From the NCBI RefSeq assembly GCF_023734095.1, contig NZ_AP024620.1, forward strand, positions 3,034,501 to 3,098,500: 64,000 nt of DNA, read 5' to 3'. Positions within the stretch are counted from its first letter, which is position 1. Every line of letters starts with the position of its first letter. The stretch is from Moorella sp. Hama-1 (GTDB taxonomy: Bacteria; Bacillota; DSM-521; Neomoorellales; Neomoorellaceae). The position numbers and the translations under genes are program-made. Below are positions 9,834-18,198 of the stretch, in pieces. The notes below the pieces were generated by a model. That model saw only the letters and a list, made by a program, of their open reading frames with translations. It had not been told where the DNA came from and did no database searches.

Positions 9834-12788
9834 GTGAAAGGGTTGGCTCAGGAAATAATAACTACTGTACCGCCGTTAGTTATAGATTATCTCCCCCTGG
9901 AGGGTGAGCTGCAGGATTTCTTTCGCCCCTCAGCCAAACAAAAGATCCAGCTCGTCAACCAGCAAGGGCAGACCATCCTTTGCCGCGTTAATGCCCGGGC
10001 CACACTGCTTAAGGGAACCGGTCTGGCCAATTTCCTGGCAGCGATGCCCGGCCGGCGTTTGGCTTTTGTGCCTCTGCGCGACGGCGTAGTATTAGTATGC
10101 CCGGCGGCAGCCCGGCGACCTACCTCCAGGTCAACCAGCGCGGTAACTGGGGAGCACACCGGTCATACCCCAAAGGAAGAGCCCGCGAAAGAAACGACCG
10201 GCGCGGACAACTCCCGTAGTACGCGTCAGGCAACTGGAAAAACTCCGGTCACGGCCGGCAATCCGGCAAAGGCCGGCACCACCACCCCTATAGAGCCACC
10301 AACCCCCAATCGTAAAAAAGCTGGTACCCCGCCGGGAGCCAAAACCGCTACAGCCACGCTGACCCAGCTGACGTTATTTCCAGATGCCGGCCGACGCAAT
10401 AAACCCGTGCTGTCCGCCCCGCTTCGCGGAGCCGCAACTTCACCAGGCGGGTCCGCCGGCCTTCAGGGGTCCCGGTCAGCGGAGGCGCTACCAGGGAGGA
10501 CAACTCCACCGGCTACTACAGCCGGCCATCGCCGCCAGGATCAACATCGGGGCGGGACCAAGTTAATACCTACCGGCCAGGGAAAGAAAAGAGCCGCGCC
10601 CGAAGTACTAGCCGGCTCGGGAAGGGCAATCCATTCCCCGGCCGCCAGGCCCGCCGAGCCAAAGAAAACCTCCCCCGGGCAGCCCCCGTCTCTCCAACAC
10701 ACCTCTCCTGAGCACCGGTCACCGTCTTCCCAACCGGGATCGCCGACAAAGGCCCGCCGGCCTTTACCCCTGGGCGGTGGCACACCAACCCCGGCACCGG
10801 TTACATCGCCAGGAGTACACCCGAACGGGTCATCCCAGAAAAAGTTGGAGCTTACGCCAGCAGCGGCTACTGCGCCGGCGGCACCTCCTGTTGATGGAGA
10901 GCCTGCATTCTTACCAGCCGGCACCTCAGCTATCATGGCGGCAATCCAAGCGGTAAAAACCGGTGAACTGAAAAAACTTGGGGAGGCCCCTGCAACCAGA
11001 CCTGCTGTAGAAGTTAAGGAAACCGCAGCAGCGGCTGTGCCCCTGGTAGTTCACTTTGCGCCTGAGGAAGATAAAAAGATCATTGCGGCACTGGTGCGCG
11101 GCCAGGTTGCGCCGGCGGCGGATCTCTTCCTGCACCGCCAGGCGTTATTACTTTCCCTTAGCTCCGGTTTTGATACCCTCCTGTCCCTGGCGGTTGTGCG
11201 GGACGTGCAGCCCCTGGACTACCAGCTGGCTACCGTGCGCCACGTGCTGAAAAATATGCGCGGCCGCGCCCTCCTCTGCGATGAGGTAGGGATGGGCAAA
11301 ACCATCGAAGCCGGGCTCATCCTGATGGAATACCTTCTCCGCGGCCTGGTACGCCGGGTCCTGGTGCTCACGCCGCCTTCCCTGGTGGAGCAGTGGCAGC
11401 AGGAGATGCAGGTGAAATTCAACCTGGACTTTATCAGCTATGACGCCCCGGCTTTTAAAGCCGCTGCCAATCCCTGGCTGGAGTTTCCCCATATCATTGC
11501 CTCCGTGGATACGGCCAAGCGACCGCCCCACCGGGAGCTGGTCCTGGCCAGCGAGTTTGATCTGGTCGTCGTCGATGAAGCCCATCACCTTAAAAACAAG
11601 CACACCCAGGCTTACCAGCTCGTCAGCCGGCTGAAAAAGAAATACATCCTGCTCCTCACCGCCACCCCGGTGGAAAACAACATGGAAGAACTCTTCAACC
11701 TGATCACCCTACTGTTACCAGGGCAGCTGGAAACGGCCGCTTCCTTCAAAAGGAAATACATCACCCGGGGCGAGCCCCTGAAGCCCAAAAATACCGAAGC
11801 CTTGAAGCGACTGCTAAGGGAGGTCATGGTCCGCAACCGGCGCAGCGAAACCGGGGTTATTCGCAGCCGCCGCCGCGCCGACACGGTGGAGTTAACCCTC
11901 TCCCCGGAAGAGATGGCCTTTTACAACCGCCTGACTAGCTTCGTCCGGGGTTACTATACCCCGCAGGCGCAACAAACTACCAGCGGAGTCAATCAATTTA
12001 TCCTCCGCACCCTGCAGCGGGAGGTGGGCAGCAGCATCGACGCCGTCCTGCCCACCCTGGAGAAGATGGCCGCCAATCCCGTCCACCCCGAACCCCTGCG
12101 CCGCCTGCTGCAGGCCCTGGCCGTCCAGGGCCGGGCCATCAAACCCCGCGCCAAAGTAGATGTACTGGTAAAACTGTTACGCTCCATCAAGGACAAAGTA
12201 ATTGTCTTCACCAGTTTCCAGGAAACCCAGGCCCTCCTCGCCCGGTGGCTGCGCCAGGAGGGTTTCCCGGTGGCCGAACTGCACGGCCAGATGCGGCGCC
12301 AGGAAAAGGAGGACCAGGTACGGCTTTTCGCCGGTGAAGCCCGGGTCCTGGTTTCCACAGAAAACGGCAGCGAAGGTCGCAACCTGCAATTTTGCCGCTT
12401 CTTGGTCAACTACGACCTGCCCTGGAACCCCATGCGGATTGAACAGCGCATCGGCCGCATCCACCGCCTGGGTCAGGAGCGCGACGTGCAGATTTACAAC
12501 CTGGCCGCCGCCGGCACTGTAGAAGCTTATATCCTGGAACTGCTGGACGCTAAGATCAATATGTTCCAGCTCGTTGTTGGTGAACTGGATATGATTCTGG
12601 GCACCTTGCACGAGAAAAAAGACTTTGAGGATCTGGTGATGGAAGTCTGGGCTAACGCCGCCGACGAGGAGGATGTGCGCGCCGGTATGGACAACCTGGG
12701 CCAGGAATTGCTGGCGGCCAAAGTGCACTATCAAGCGGTCAAAGCCCTGGATGAGCGTTTGCTGGGGGAATTGTTACCCGATGAATAA
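9834..12788 (+). CDS. SNF2/RapA-like DEAD/DEAH-box helicase with long disordered N-terminal linker
   Basis: 984 residues from GTG 9834 (a TTG at 9843 behind GAAAGGG is an alternative). A small N-terminal domain (about 1-90) precedes a proline-, threonine- and glycine-rich segment of low complexity (about 95-340). The SF2 helicase core follows: motif I DEVGMGKTIEAG near residue 482, DEAH in VVVDEAHHLKNK near 579, LLTATPVENN, and the C-terminal lobe ENGSEGRNLQFCRFLVNYDLPWNPMRIEQRIGRIHRLGQ (shown here as known family blocks). The layout resembles RapA-type translocases that remodel RNA polymerase or nucleoprotein. The next gene overlaps it by 8 bases, so the two products likely work together. 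Confidence 0.88.
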   Translation: MKGLAQEIITTVPPLVIDYLPLEGELQDFFRPSAKQKIQLVNQQGQTILCRVNARATLLKGTGLANFLAAMPGRRLAFVPLRDGVVLVCPAAARRPTSRSTSAVTGEHTGHTPKEEPAKETTGADNSRSTRQATGKTPVTAGNPAKAGTTTPIEPPTPNRKKAGTPPGAKTATATLTQLTLFPDAGRRNKPVLSAPLRGAATSPGGSAGLQGSRSAEALPGRTTPPATTAGHRRQDQHRGGTKLIPTGQGKKRAAPEVLAGSGRAIHSPAARPAEPKKTSPGQPPSLQHTSPEHRSPSSQPGSPTKARRPLPLGGGTPTPAPVTSPGVHPNGSSQKKLELTPAAATAPAAPPVDGEPAFLPAGTSAIMAAIQAVKTGELKKLGEAPATRPAVEVKETAAAAVPLVVHFAPEEDKKIIAALVRGQVAPAADLFLHRQALLLSLSSGFDTLLSLAVVRDVQPLDYQLATVRHVLKNMRGRALLCDEVGMGKTIEAGLILMEYLLRGLVRRVLVLTPPSLVEQWQQEMQVKFNLDFISYDAPAFKAAANPWLEFPHIIASVDTAKRPPHRELVLASEFDLVVVDEAHHLKNKHTQAYQLVSRLKKKYILLLTATPVENNMEELFNLITLLLPGQLETAASFKRKYITRGEPLKPKNTEALKRLLREVMVRNRRSETGVIRSRRRADTVELTLSPEEMAFYNRLTSFVRGYYTPQAQQTTSGVNQFILRTLQREVGSSIDAVLPTLEKMAANPVHPEPLRRLLQALAVQGRAIKPRAKVDVLVKLLRSIKDKVIVFTSFQETQALLARWLRQEGFPVAELHGQMRRQEKEDQVRLFAGEARVLVSTENGSEGRNLQFCRFLVNYDLPWNPMRIEQRIGRIHRLGQERDVQIYNLAAAGTVEAYILELLDAKINMFQLVVGELDMILGTLHEKKDFEDLVMEVWANAADEEDVRAGMDNLGQELLAAKVHYQAVKALDERLLGELLPDE

Positions 12789-13866
12789 CCAGATATATAA
12801 TAATCAGGTACATGACACGCGCACCGGTTTTTCCCTGCCTGACTTTATCACCACGTATTTAAACCGTGCCGGCGCCGTTGTCGAGCCGGCAGGTTACGGG
12901 CTGTTCCAGGTGTTGCTGCCCGAGGAACTGGTACCTGTTTTTGGCAGGGAAGAATTGCTCCTGGCTTTTGATTACGAGGTAGCCGGTGAAACACCCGGCA
13001 GTACCTTCGTTTCCCACGGTAGCCCCCTGCTGGATACCGTCGTCCGCCTGGCCCTGGATTACGGTCGCCAGACAGCCCTCTACTGGTCGGGCAAGCTACC
13101 GGCAACTCCCCGCTCCCTGGAAGAACGCATCAGCGCCCGCATTGAATTCCGCCACTGCCGGCCGCCCCGGATTGAGGCCAGCTGGGTGGCTGAAAATATC
13201 TATTATGGTTTCTACTTTCGTTGCGTCTTTCGCTCTTTTGAGAAAACCGAGGCCGTCATCCCCGTATTTATCGACGGCTGCCGGAGCCTGCCGGCCCCGG
13301 CTTTCACCCGGGAGGCCGAAAGCCTCTTTCTCCTTGAAGAGCCGGAATACCAGGCGTCTCCGGCGCCCATCCGGCCCCTGGCGGATCTCTACCTGGTGGC
13401 CAGGCAGGAACTGGGCAAATTAGTCCAGCAACAGGCCCGGCCCCTCCAGCAAACGGCTCTGCGCCTCCAGGAAAGGGAACTGGCCAAGGTGCGCAGTTAT
13501 TTTGCCGAAACCGAGGCCGAAATCCGCCAGAAGCTGGCGGCCAGCTCCGACCCGGACAAAAAGGCGCGGCTGAAGCAGCAACTAGCAGCCACGCAGGCCG
13601 ATCAGGAGCGCCGGATTAAGGACACCCGCGCCCGTTACCAGGTCGAGGTGGACACCCGCCTCGACCACCTGGTTGCCTACCACCTGCCCTGCGTTTTTGT
13701 CCGTCTCAACCTCCAGCATAAGACCTTTAACCTGGCGCAAACCCTGATTTATAACCCCCTGCAGGGCGATATCGAGCTGCCGGCCTGTCCCCGGTGCGGC
13801 CGGGCCAGCAATTGCCTGGTGCCAACTGCTGCGGGGCAGTTGCTCTGCCCGGAGTGCCTTAAATAA
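12781..13866 (+). CDS. Conserved helicase-associated protein with coiled coil and C-terminal zinc ribbon
   Basis: 361 residues from ATG 12781, inside the last codons of the helicase gene. No family is recognised for the N-terminal two thirds. Residues about 200-295 are rich in Q, E, K and R (LQERELAKVRSYFAETEAEIRQKL and following), predicting a coiled coil. The C-terminus has a CPRCG...CPEC zinc ribbon (last about 30 residues). The overlap predicts translational coupling with the helicase. It may be a DNA- or RNA-polymerase-binding adaptor for it; that is inference from gene order only. Confidence 0.75.
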   Translation: MNNQIYNNQVHDTRTGFSLPDFITTYLNRAGAVVEPAGYGLFQVLLPEELVPVFGREELLLAFDYEVAGETPGSTFVSHGSPLLDTVVRLALDYGRQTALYWSGKLPATPRSLEERISARIEFRHCRPPRIEASWVAENIYYGFYFRCVFRSFEKTEAVIPVFIDGCRSLPAPAFTREAESLFLLEEPEYQASPAPIRPLADLYLVARQELGKLVQQQARPLQQTALRLQERELAKVRSYFAETEAEIRQKLAASSDPDKKARLKQQLAATQADQERRIKDTRARYQVEVDTRLDHLVAYHLPCVFVRLNLQHKTFNLAQTLIYNPLQGDIELPACPRCGRASNCLVPTAAGQLLCPECLK

Positions 13867-13892
13867 GGCCCCCGATGACCAGTTTTCCTCCA

Positions 13893-14117
13893 TCAATCCA
13901 GTAACTTTACGAATTCTTCTACCGACATTTCAGCTTTACGGATAAGGCTCCGTAAAGTACCGCGATCAAGAATCTTATGGTTAGGAACCGAAAGAGAGGC
14001 TAACGCCCCTTCTTTAACCAGGACAATATGGCTGCCTTTCTGGCGGGCGATTATCCAACCAGCTCTCTGGAAAGCTTTCACTGCGATAAGGCCGGATATT
14101 ACAGGCAACTGGGGCAT
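13893..14117 (-). CDS. hicA: HicA-like toxin (second hic pair)
   Basis: 74 residues. HicA core: SGLIAVKAFQRAGWIIARQKGSHIVLVKEG, with the GSH motif containing the catalytic histidine, then SVPNHKILDRGTLRSLIRKA. It follows the antitoxin gene with one base between stop and start. Expected mRNA interferase. It differs clearly from the hicA at 2.7 kb, so this is not a recent duplication. Confidence 0.9.
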   Translation of the reverse strand: MPQLPVISGLIAVKAFQRAGWIIARQKGSHIVLVKEGALASLSVPNHKILDRGTLRSLIRKAEMSVEEFVKLLD

Positions 14118-14118
14118 A

Positions 14119-14325
14119 TTAAATGGCTACCTCTATTTCATGAAGGGGTAGGAAAAGGGGTAATCCTTTTTCTTTACGAACTTCCAGGCAGAGTTCTATA
14201 GCTTCCCTAATATTCGCCAGGGCTTCATCTTTTGTTGCGCCCTGGGATATGCAGCCTGGGATGATCGGGCATTCAGCGACAAACCAACCGTCTTCTCCAG
14301 GATAAATAGTTACTGGAAATTTCAT
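14119..14325 (-). CDS. hicB: HicB-like antitoxin (second hic pair)
   Basis: 68 residues, a canonical short HicB: KFPVTIYPGEDGWFVAECPIIPGCISQGATKDEALANIREAIELCLE. A GGAGTGATGG-like site lies upstream of the ATG. It is the first gene of the pair and is expected to bind HicA. Confidence 0.9.
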   Translation of the reverse strand: MKFPVTIYPGEDGWFVAECPIIPGCISQGATKDEALANIREAIELCLEVRKEKGLPLFLPLHEIEVAI

Positions 14326-14388
14326 TTAACCATCACTCCTTTGCCTTATCGCGTATTTTTTCTCTCTAAGCTTTAATTAATGCTTGCA

Positions 14389-14432
14389 AAAAAGCCACTC
14401 CTCTACTTTTACCAGTTGAGGGGTGGCCTTTT
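14389..14432 (-). terminator. Terminator downstream of tRNA-Gly
   Basis: On the minus strand AAAAGGCCACCCCTC pairs with GAGGAGTGGCTTTTTT (loop about 16 bases) and ends in a T run. It lies directly after the tRNA-Gly 3' end and can also stop transcripts from the other side. Confidence 0.75.
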
Positions 14433-14440
14433 ACTTCTGG

Positions 14441-14512
14441 AGCGGAAAACGGGATTCGAACCCGCGACCCTCGGCTTGGGAAGCCGATGCTCTACCGCTG
14501 AGCTACTTCCGC
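14441..14512 (-). tRNA. tRNA-Gly (anticodon CCC)
   Basis: A 72-base cloverleaf on the minus strand. Acceptor GCGGAAG pairs with the 3' strand TTTCCGC; the anticodon loop is TTCCCAA, giving CCC, which reads GGG; T-arm GGGTTCGAATCCC. CCA is not encoded. Confidence 0.95.
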
Positions 14513-14716
14513 AGGTATAGTTATATTTTACCCCCTGGCCTGGCTTTTGTCAAGGATAAGATCGCCAGCATCGCCGGCAACCGCCGAGGCCCCAATAGCG
14601 ATGCGCAAGCACTATATATAAAAAACATATGCCAAAAGGTACAGAGGTTACTACTTGATCAGCAATTCTTTTGGTAGTATAATTGCTTCAGTAAGACTAA
14701 GGGCGAGGTAAGAAAT

Positions 14717-14962
14717 ATGTATAAAATAACCATTTCCCAAAAGGGACAGATTGTTATTCCCCTGGAAATACGCAAGAATTATGGTCTAAAAAAAGGCGAC
14801 CAGCTGGCAGTGAAAGACAACAATGGCATTATCACCCTGCAGCCCCTCCCCAGACATCCCATTCTCGAATTACGAGGTAAATACAAAAATAATAAACCTG
14901 CAGACAGTCTTACTGAAGCTTTAATAAAAGAAAGAACCCTTGATCGTTCCAAGGAAAGGTAG
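14717..14962 (+). CDS. vapB: AbrB/MazE-type antitoxin (VapB)
   Basis: 81 residues. The swapped-hairpin AbrB domain occupies residues 1-45: MYKITISQKGQIVIPLEIRKNYGLKKGDQLAV. The C-terminal tail (LTEALIKERTLDRSKER) is the expected toxin-binding segment. A GAGGTAAG ribosome site and a TATAAT box with a nearby imperfect palindrome lie upstream, consistent with autoregulation. The PIN-domain toxin follows after 7 bases. Confidence 0.88.
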   Translation: MYKITISQKGQIVIPLEIRKNYGLKKGDQLAVKDNNGIITLQPLPRHPILELRGKYKNNKPADSLTEALIKERTLDRSKER

Positions 14963-14969
14963 TAAATAT

Positions 14970-15386
14970 ATGGAGACAACCCGATTTGTTCTCGATACGT
15001 ATGCCCTTCTTGCCCTGCTGGAGGATGAGCCCGGCGCCCAGGTAGTAGCTGATATCATAAGCAACGATAATAATATGAGCTTCTTGAGCTATATCAATCT
15101 AGGCGAGGCCTACTATATAATCCGACGTAAAAAAGGTGACCGGGAAGCTGAAGAATTCGCCAATACTGTTTTTGCTGAGGCAAGTATAACTCTAATTGAC
15201 TGTCCTTGGAAAAGGATCCAGGAGGCGGCCCGGGTAAAAACCGGCGGAGGATTATCCTATGCCGACTCATTTGTGGTTTCCCTGGCCCAGGAATTAGAAG
15301 CCCCGATTGTAACCGGCGATCCGGAAATCCAGAGGTCGGCTACAAAACTGGGTTTGAAGATAATCTGGATCGGGGATGAGCTTTAA
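14970..15386 (+). CDS. vapC: PIN-domain ribonuclease toxin (VapC)
   Basis: 138 residues from ATG 14970, preceded by AAAGGTAG; an earlier in-frame start lies inside vapB. The PIN acidic residues are visible: VLDTYALLALLEDEPG (first Asp), INLGEAYY (Glu), LSYADSFVVSLA (Asp) and VTGDPEIQ (Asp). They form an Mg-dependent RNase site. It pairs with the preceding AbrB-type antitoxin. Confidence 0.92.
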   Translation: METTRFVLDTYALLALLEDEPGAQVVADIISNDNNMSFLSYINLGEAYYIIRRKKGDREAEEFANTVFAEASITLIDCPWKRIQEAARVKTGGGLSYADSFVVSLAQELEAPIVTGDPEIQRSATKLGLKIIWIGDEL

Positions 15387-15400
15387 GCAGAGGTGTTTAT

Positions 15401-15661
15401 ATGGTACAAATAAGCTGGTTCTATGGCATAAAGATTTCCATGTTTTACGACGAGCACCTGCCGCCCCATTTTCACGTGGAATACGGGGATTGCCATGCTA
15501 TCGTTGATATCCAGAAAGCGTTAATTATAAAAGGCCAGCTTCCCAAAAAACAAGCGAGTTTGGTTATAGCCTGGACTTTATTGCACCAGGATGAACTAAT
15601 GGATAACTGGCACAATGCTTTTCAAAAGAAAGAGCTGTTTAAAATTGAGCCCCTCAGGTAG
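15401..15661 (+). CDS. DUF4160 protein
   Basis: 86 residues. Matches the DUF4160 pattern: ISMFYDEHLPPHFHVEYGDCHAIVDI, with the HxPPHFHV-like histidine cluster, then LVIAWTLLHQDELMDNW. DUF4160 genes usually sit next to a DUF2442 gene, as here, and are suspected toxin-antitoxin components. It may be transcribed with the upstream vapBC, since only 14 bases separate them. Confidence 0.85.
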   Translation: MVQISWFYGIKISMFYDEHLPPHFHVEYGDCHAIVDIQKALIIKGQLPKKQASLVIAWTLLHQDELMDNWHNAFQKKELFKIEPLR

Positions 15662-15674
15662 GAGCGTGATAAAA

Positions 15675-15959
15675 ATGATCCCGCCGGCATTGATCCAGGT
15701 ATATCCGGATAAAGAAAAAAATTATGCTATCATCTGCCAGTTTGTCGATGGTAAAGTGACCCGCTACCATATGCAAAATATGTTATCCGGGGTTTTTGCG
15801 CCCCTAAGGGATAAAGAGGTGTTTAAAAACACATTAACAATCCTCGATAATACCGCCGCCTGGGATTTAACGGGAAAAAGGGATGAGACGAACTGCCTGA
15901 CCATCGACCCCTGGACATTGTATAATGCCGAGGATATAACGGGCGAGATGATTGATTAG
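15675..15959 (+). CDS. DUF2442 protein
   Basis: 94 residues from ATG 15675 (GGAGCGTG 8 bases before). Shows the DUF2442 pattern: IQVYPDKEKNYAIICQFVDGKVTRYHMQNMLSGVFAPLRDKEVF and WDLTGKRDETNCLTIDPWTLY. It is the partner of the DUF4160 gene 13 bases upstream. A short palindrome (TAGACCC/GGGTCTA) follows the stop. Biochemical role unknown. Confidence 0.8.
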   Translation: MIPPALIQVYPDKEKNYAIICQFVDGKVTRYHMQNMLSGVFAPLRDKEVFKNTLTILDNTAAWDLTGKRDETNCLTIDPWTLYNAEDITGEMID

Positions 15960-16136
15960 ACCCACCTGGATATCCCGGCGGGTCTAATTAATTACTATCA
16001 CCCCATCCAGTCCATACTAAATAATAGAGGCGTAACTAAAGGTTAGCCGGGTAGGAGCGCCATTTCCTGTGGTACCCGGCCCCAGGCCCAGGTCCGACGA
16101 AAGTAGCACGCTATCACCAACGGATACGGAACGTCA

Positions 16137-17387
16137 CTATTCTACTATAGCTATACCGATATCTTCCATCAGCCTGAAGATAGTATAACGTTGCCGGACT
16201 TCTTTGGCGTTCTCTAACGCCGTTTTGACCCTTGCAGCTGGAATCCCTAACTCAGCAAAGGATGTCGGGGCTCCGGCCTTTAACAGCAGGCCTTGAATCT
16301 CTTCAGGCAGCGGTACGTTATGCCTCACCCATAACTGCATATCTTCCCAAGCCCGAAGGATATTTCTCTGTCTTTCTTTTCTCCTGGCTTCATCCAGATA
16401 ATAGCCCTGCATTTCGTGAATCAATTCCTCCGCCAATGGTCCGTAGGCTTCTGTTACCCGGCTTCTGTATGCGGCCGTTGTTTCGGGCTGGCGGCGAGCG
16501 ATAAACTCCTTTATTTCTTCTAGTCTATAATTAAATACCCGATGATAGAGATCGGTAACCATGATTTCGGCAATACCAACTTTGGCTCCATGCAAATGTC
16601 CTCCGGTTCCCGCCAGGATATCGTGCATCTCTAAAAAGTGCGATATATGATGTTCGGAACCCGAAGCCGGGCGGGAATTGCCCCATTCCAGCATAGCTGA
16701 GCCAGAGGTCACCAGGGCCTCCATCAAGCTTTGAATCGCTTTTTTGTCCATCTGGTTACCGGTTAACCGGACACATTCATTGATTGCTTCTCTTACTTCA
16801 CCAGCAATCTTGTCGGAGTAACCCTCACCAGTTATCACGTGACTTAATTGCCAATCAGCCAGGGAGGTATATTTCCCCAAAATATCCCCCAGGCCGGCCA
16901 GAATCATTTCCCTGGGGGCCGCCCCCAGGATGTTTACGTCGCCGATGATGGCTACCGGCGGCGTGGCACTACAGGTTTTTTTGCAACCCTTGATCGTCAG
17001 CGCCGCCACTGAGGAGGCATAGCCATCCATGGACGGGGCTGTAGCTATAATGGCATAGGGCTTGCCCGTCTTATAACTGGTATAGCGGGCGATGTCATTA
17101 ATGGTACCCGCACCCACGGCCAGGATAAACTCCGTCTCCGGTTCAATATTAAGTAACACCTCTACCAGGGCTTCTTCATCAGCTGCTAACTGGCCCTGCC
17201 TGCGCAGTATACATTCCTGCAGGTTAAAGCTGGCGCCTGTGAGGATATCGGCAACCATTCTACCAGCGGCTTGATAAGTGTTTGTATCTGCAACCAGCAG
17301 GACTCTAGAGCTAACTCCCAGTTCTTTTAAAATCGCCGGTAACTGCCTTATTACCTCACTGGCAATAACTATTTTTTTAATCGCCAT
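16137..17387 (-). CDS. araM: sn-Glycerol-1-phosphate dehydrogenase (AraM/EgsA family)
   Basis: 416 residues. The Fe-alcohol-dehydrogenase-like fold is shown by VGAGTINDIARYTSYKTGKPYAIIATAPSMDGYASSVAAL, and the metal-site histidines by SGSEHHISHFLE and GGHLHGAKVGIAE. In Bacillus subtilis the AraM/EgsA enzyme reduces DHAP to sn-glycerol-1-phosphate with NADH. It is the last gene of a unit with araD and araB and with glp genes, matching the araBDAM association known from Bacillus. A 160-base gap separates it from araD. Confidence 0.88.
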   Translation of the reverse strand: MAIKKIVIASEVIRQLPAILKELGVSSRVLLVADTNTYQAAGRMVADILTGASFNLQECILRRQGQLAADEEALVEVLLNIEPETEFILAVGAGTINDIARYTSYKTGKPYAIIATAPSMDGYASSVAALTIKGCKKTCSATPPVAIIGDVNILGAAPREMILAGLGDILGKYTSLADWQLSHVITGEGYSDKIAGEVREAINECVRLTGNQMDKKAIQSLMEALVTSGSAMLEWGNSRPASGSEHHISHFLEMHDILAGTGGHLHGAKVGIAEIMVTDLYHRVFNYRLEEIKEFIARRQPETTAAYRSRVTEAYGPLAEELIHEMQGYYLDEARRKERQRNILRAWEDMQLWVRHNVPLPEEIQGLLLKAGAPTSFAELGIPAARVKTALENAKEVRQRYTIFRLMEDIGIAIVE

Positions 17388-17547
17388 TATTCCATCCCCC
17401 TGTATAACCTAACATCTAGCATCCTGACTGGCTGGTCCCACTATTTAGCCAGCATCCTGGTGAAAGAATCCGTTTACCCCTCCAGCGCGGCACCGCGGGC
17501 ATTACTTATAGGCGGTGTTAGGCCGCCATCTGGATTTAAGGACCCTT

Positions 17548-18198
17548 TCATCCTGCATTCTGCCCATATGCGGTTGTATACCTGAAATGTAAATTCTTCA
17601 CCTCTTCCGGGGGGAGTTCCTTAGGTTCTCCCCTGAGAAGCGCCAGATGAACGGTCTTGGCTACATCCTCGACCATGACAGCGGCTTTGAGGGCGGCCTC
17701 CGGAGAAGTTCCCAGGGTAAATACGCCATGATTCTGCATCAAGATCGCCGGGCTGCCCCCTATGGCCGCCACAATAGCCCGGCCAATTTCTTCACCGCCA
17801 ATGGGGGCATAGGGGCCGACCGGAATCGGGCCACCGAACTCATCGGCCATTGCGGTCAAACAAACGGGAATGGGCTGCCCCAGGGCGGCGAAACTGGTAG
17901 CGTAGGGTGAATGGGTATGGACAATGCCGTGGATATCCCGGCGTTTTTTATATATATAAAGATGAGTGGCCGTATCTACTGAAGGCTTTAGTTTTCCTTC
18001 GATAACATTGCCCTCGAGGTCGACGACTACCATAGCTTCTGGTCGCAACTCTTCGTACAATATCCCGCTCGGTTTAATAACTATATATCCGCTCGCCTCA
18101 TCCCTGCCGCTGACGTTGCCGCTGGTCATAGTTACCAGGTTATTCTGCGGCAGCATCAGGTTCATACGGTACACCCGCTCTTTTAAGGTTTCAAGCAT
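17548..18198 (-). CDS. araD: L-ribulose-5-phosphate 4-epimerase / class II aldolase
   Basis: 216 residues. Zinc ligands are in [13 protein letters not shown] (two histidines, about 94-96) and NHGVFT (third histidine). Phosphate-binding TSGNVSGRD and the [10 protein letters not shown] block are also present. The size and these blocks fit AraD-type epimerases linking ribulose-5-P and xylulose-5-P; fuculose-phosphate aldolases are close relatives, so the exact sugar is inferred from the neighbouring kinase. Start ATG 18198 overlaps the kinase gene by 8 bases. Confidence 0.85.
   Translation of the reverse strand: MLETLKERVYRMNLMLPQNNLVTMTSGNVSGRDEASGYIVIKPSGILYEELRPEAMVVVDLEGNVIEGKLKPSVDTATHLYIYKKRRDIHGIVHTHSPYATSFAALGQPIPVCLTAMADEFGGPIPVGPYAPIGGEEIGRAIVAAIGGSPAILMQNHGVFTLGTSPEAALKAAVMVEDVAKTVHLALLRGEPKELPPEEVKNLHFRYTTAYGQNAG

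Noticed and set aside
15957-15988. Terminator after the DUF2442 gene
   Set aside because: TAGACCC/GGGTCTA forms a stem, but no T run follows on either strand.
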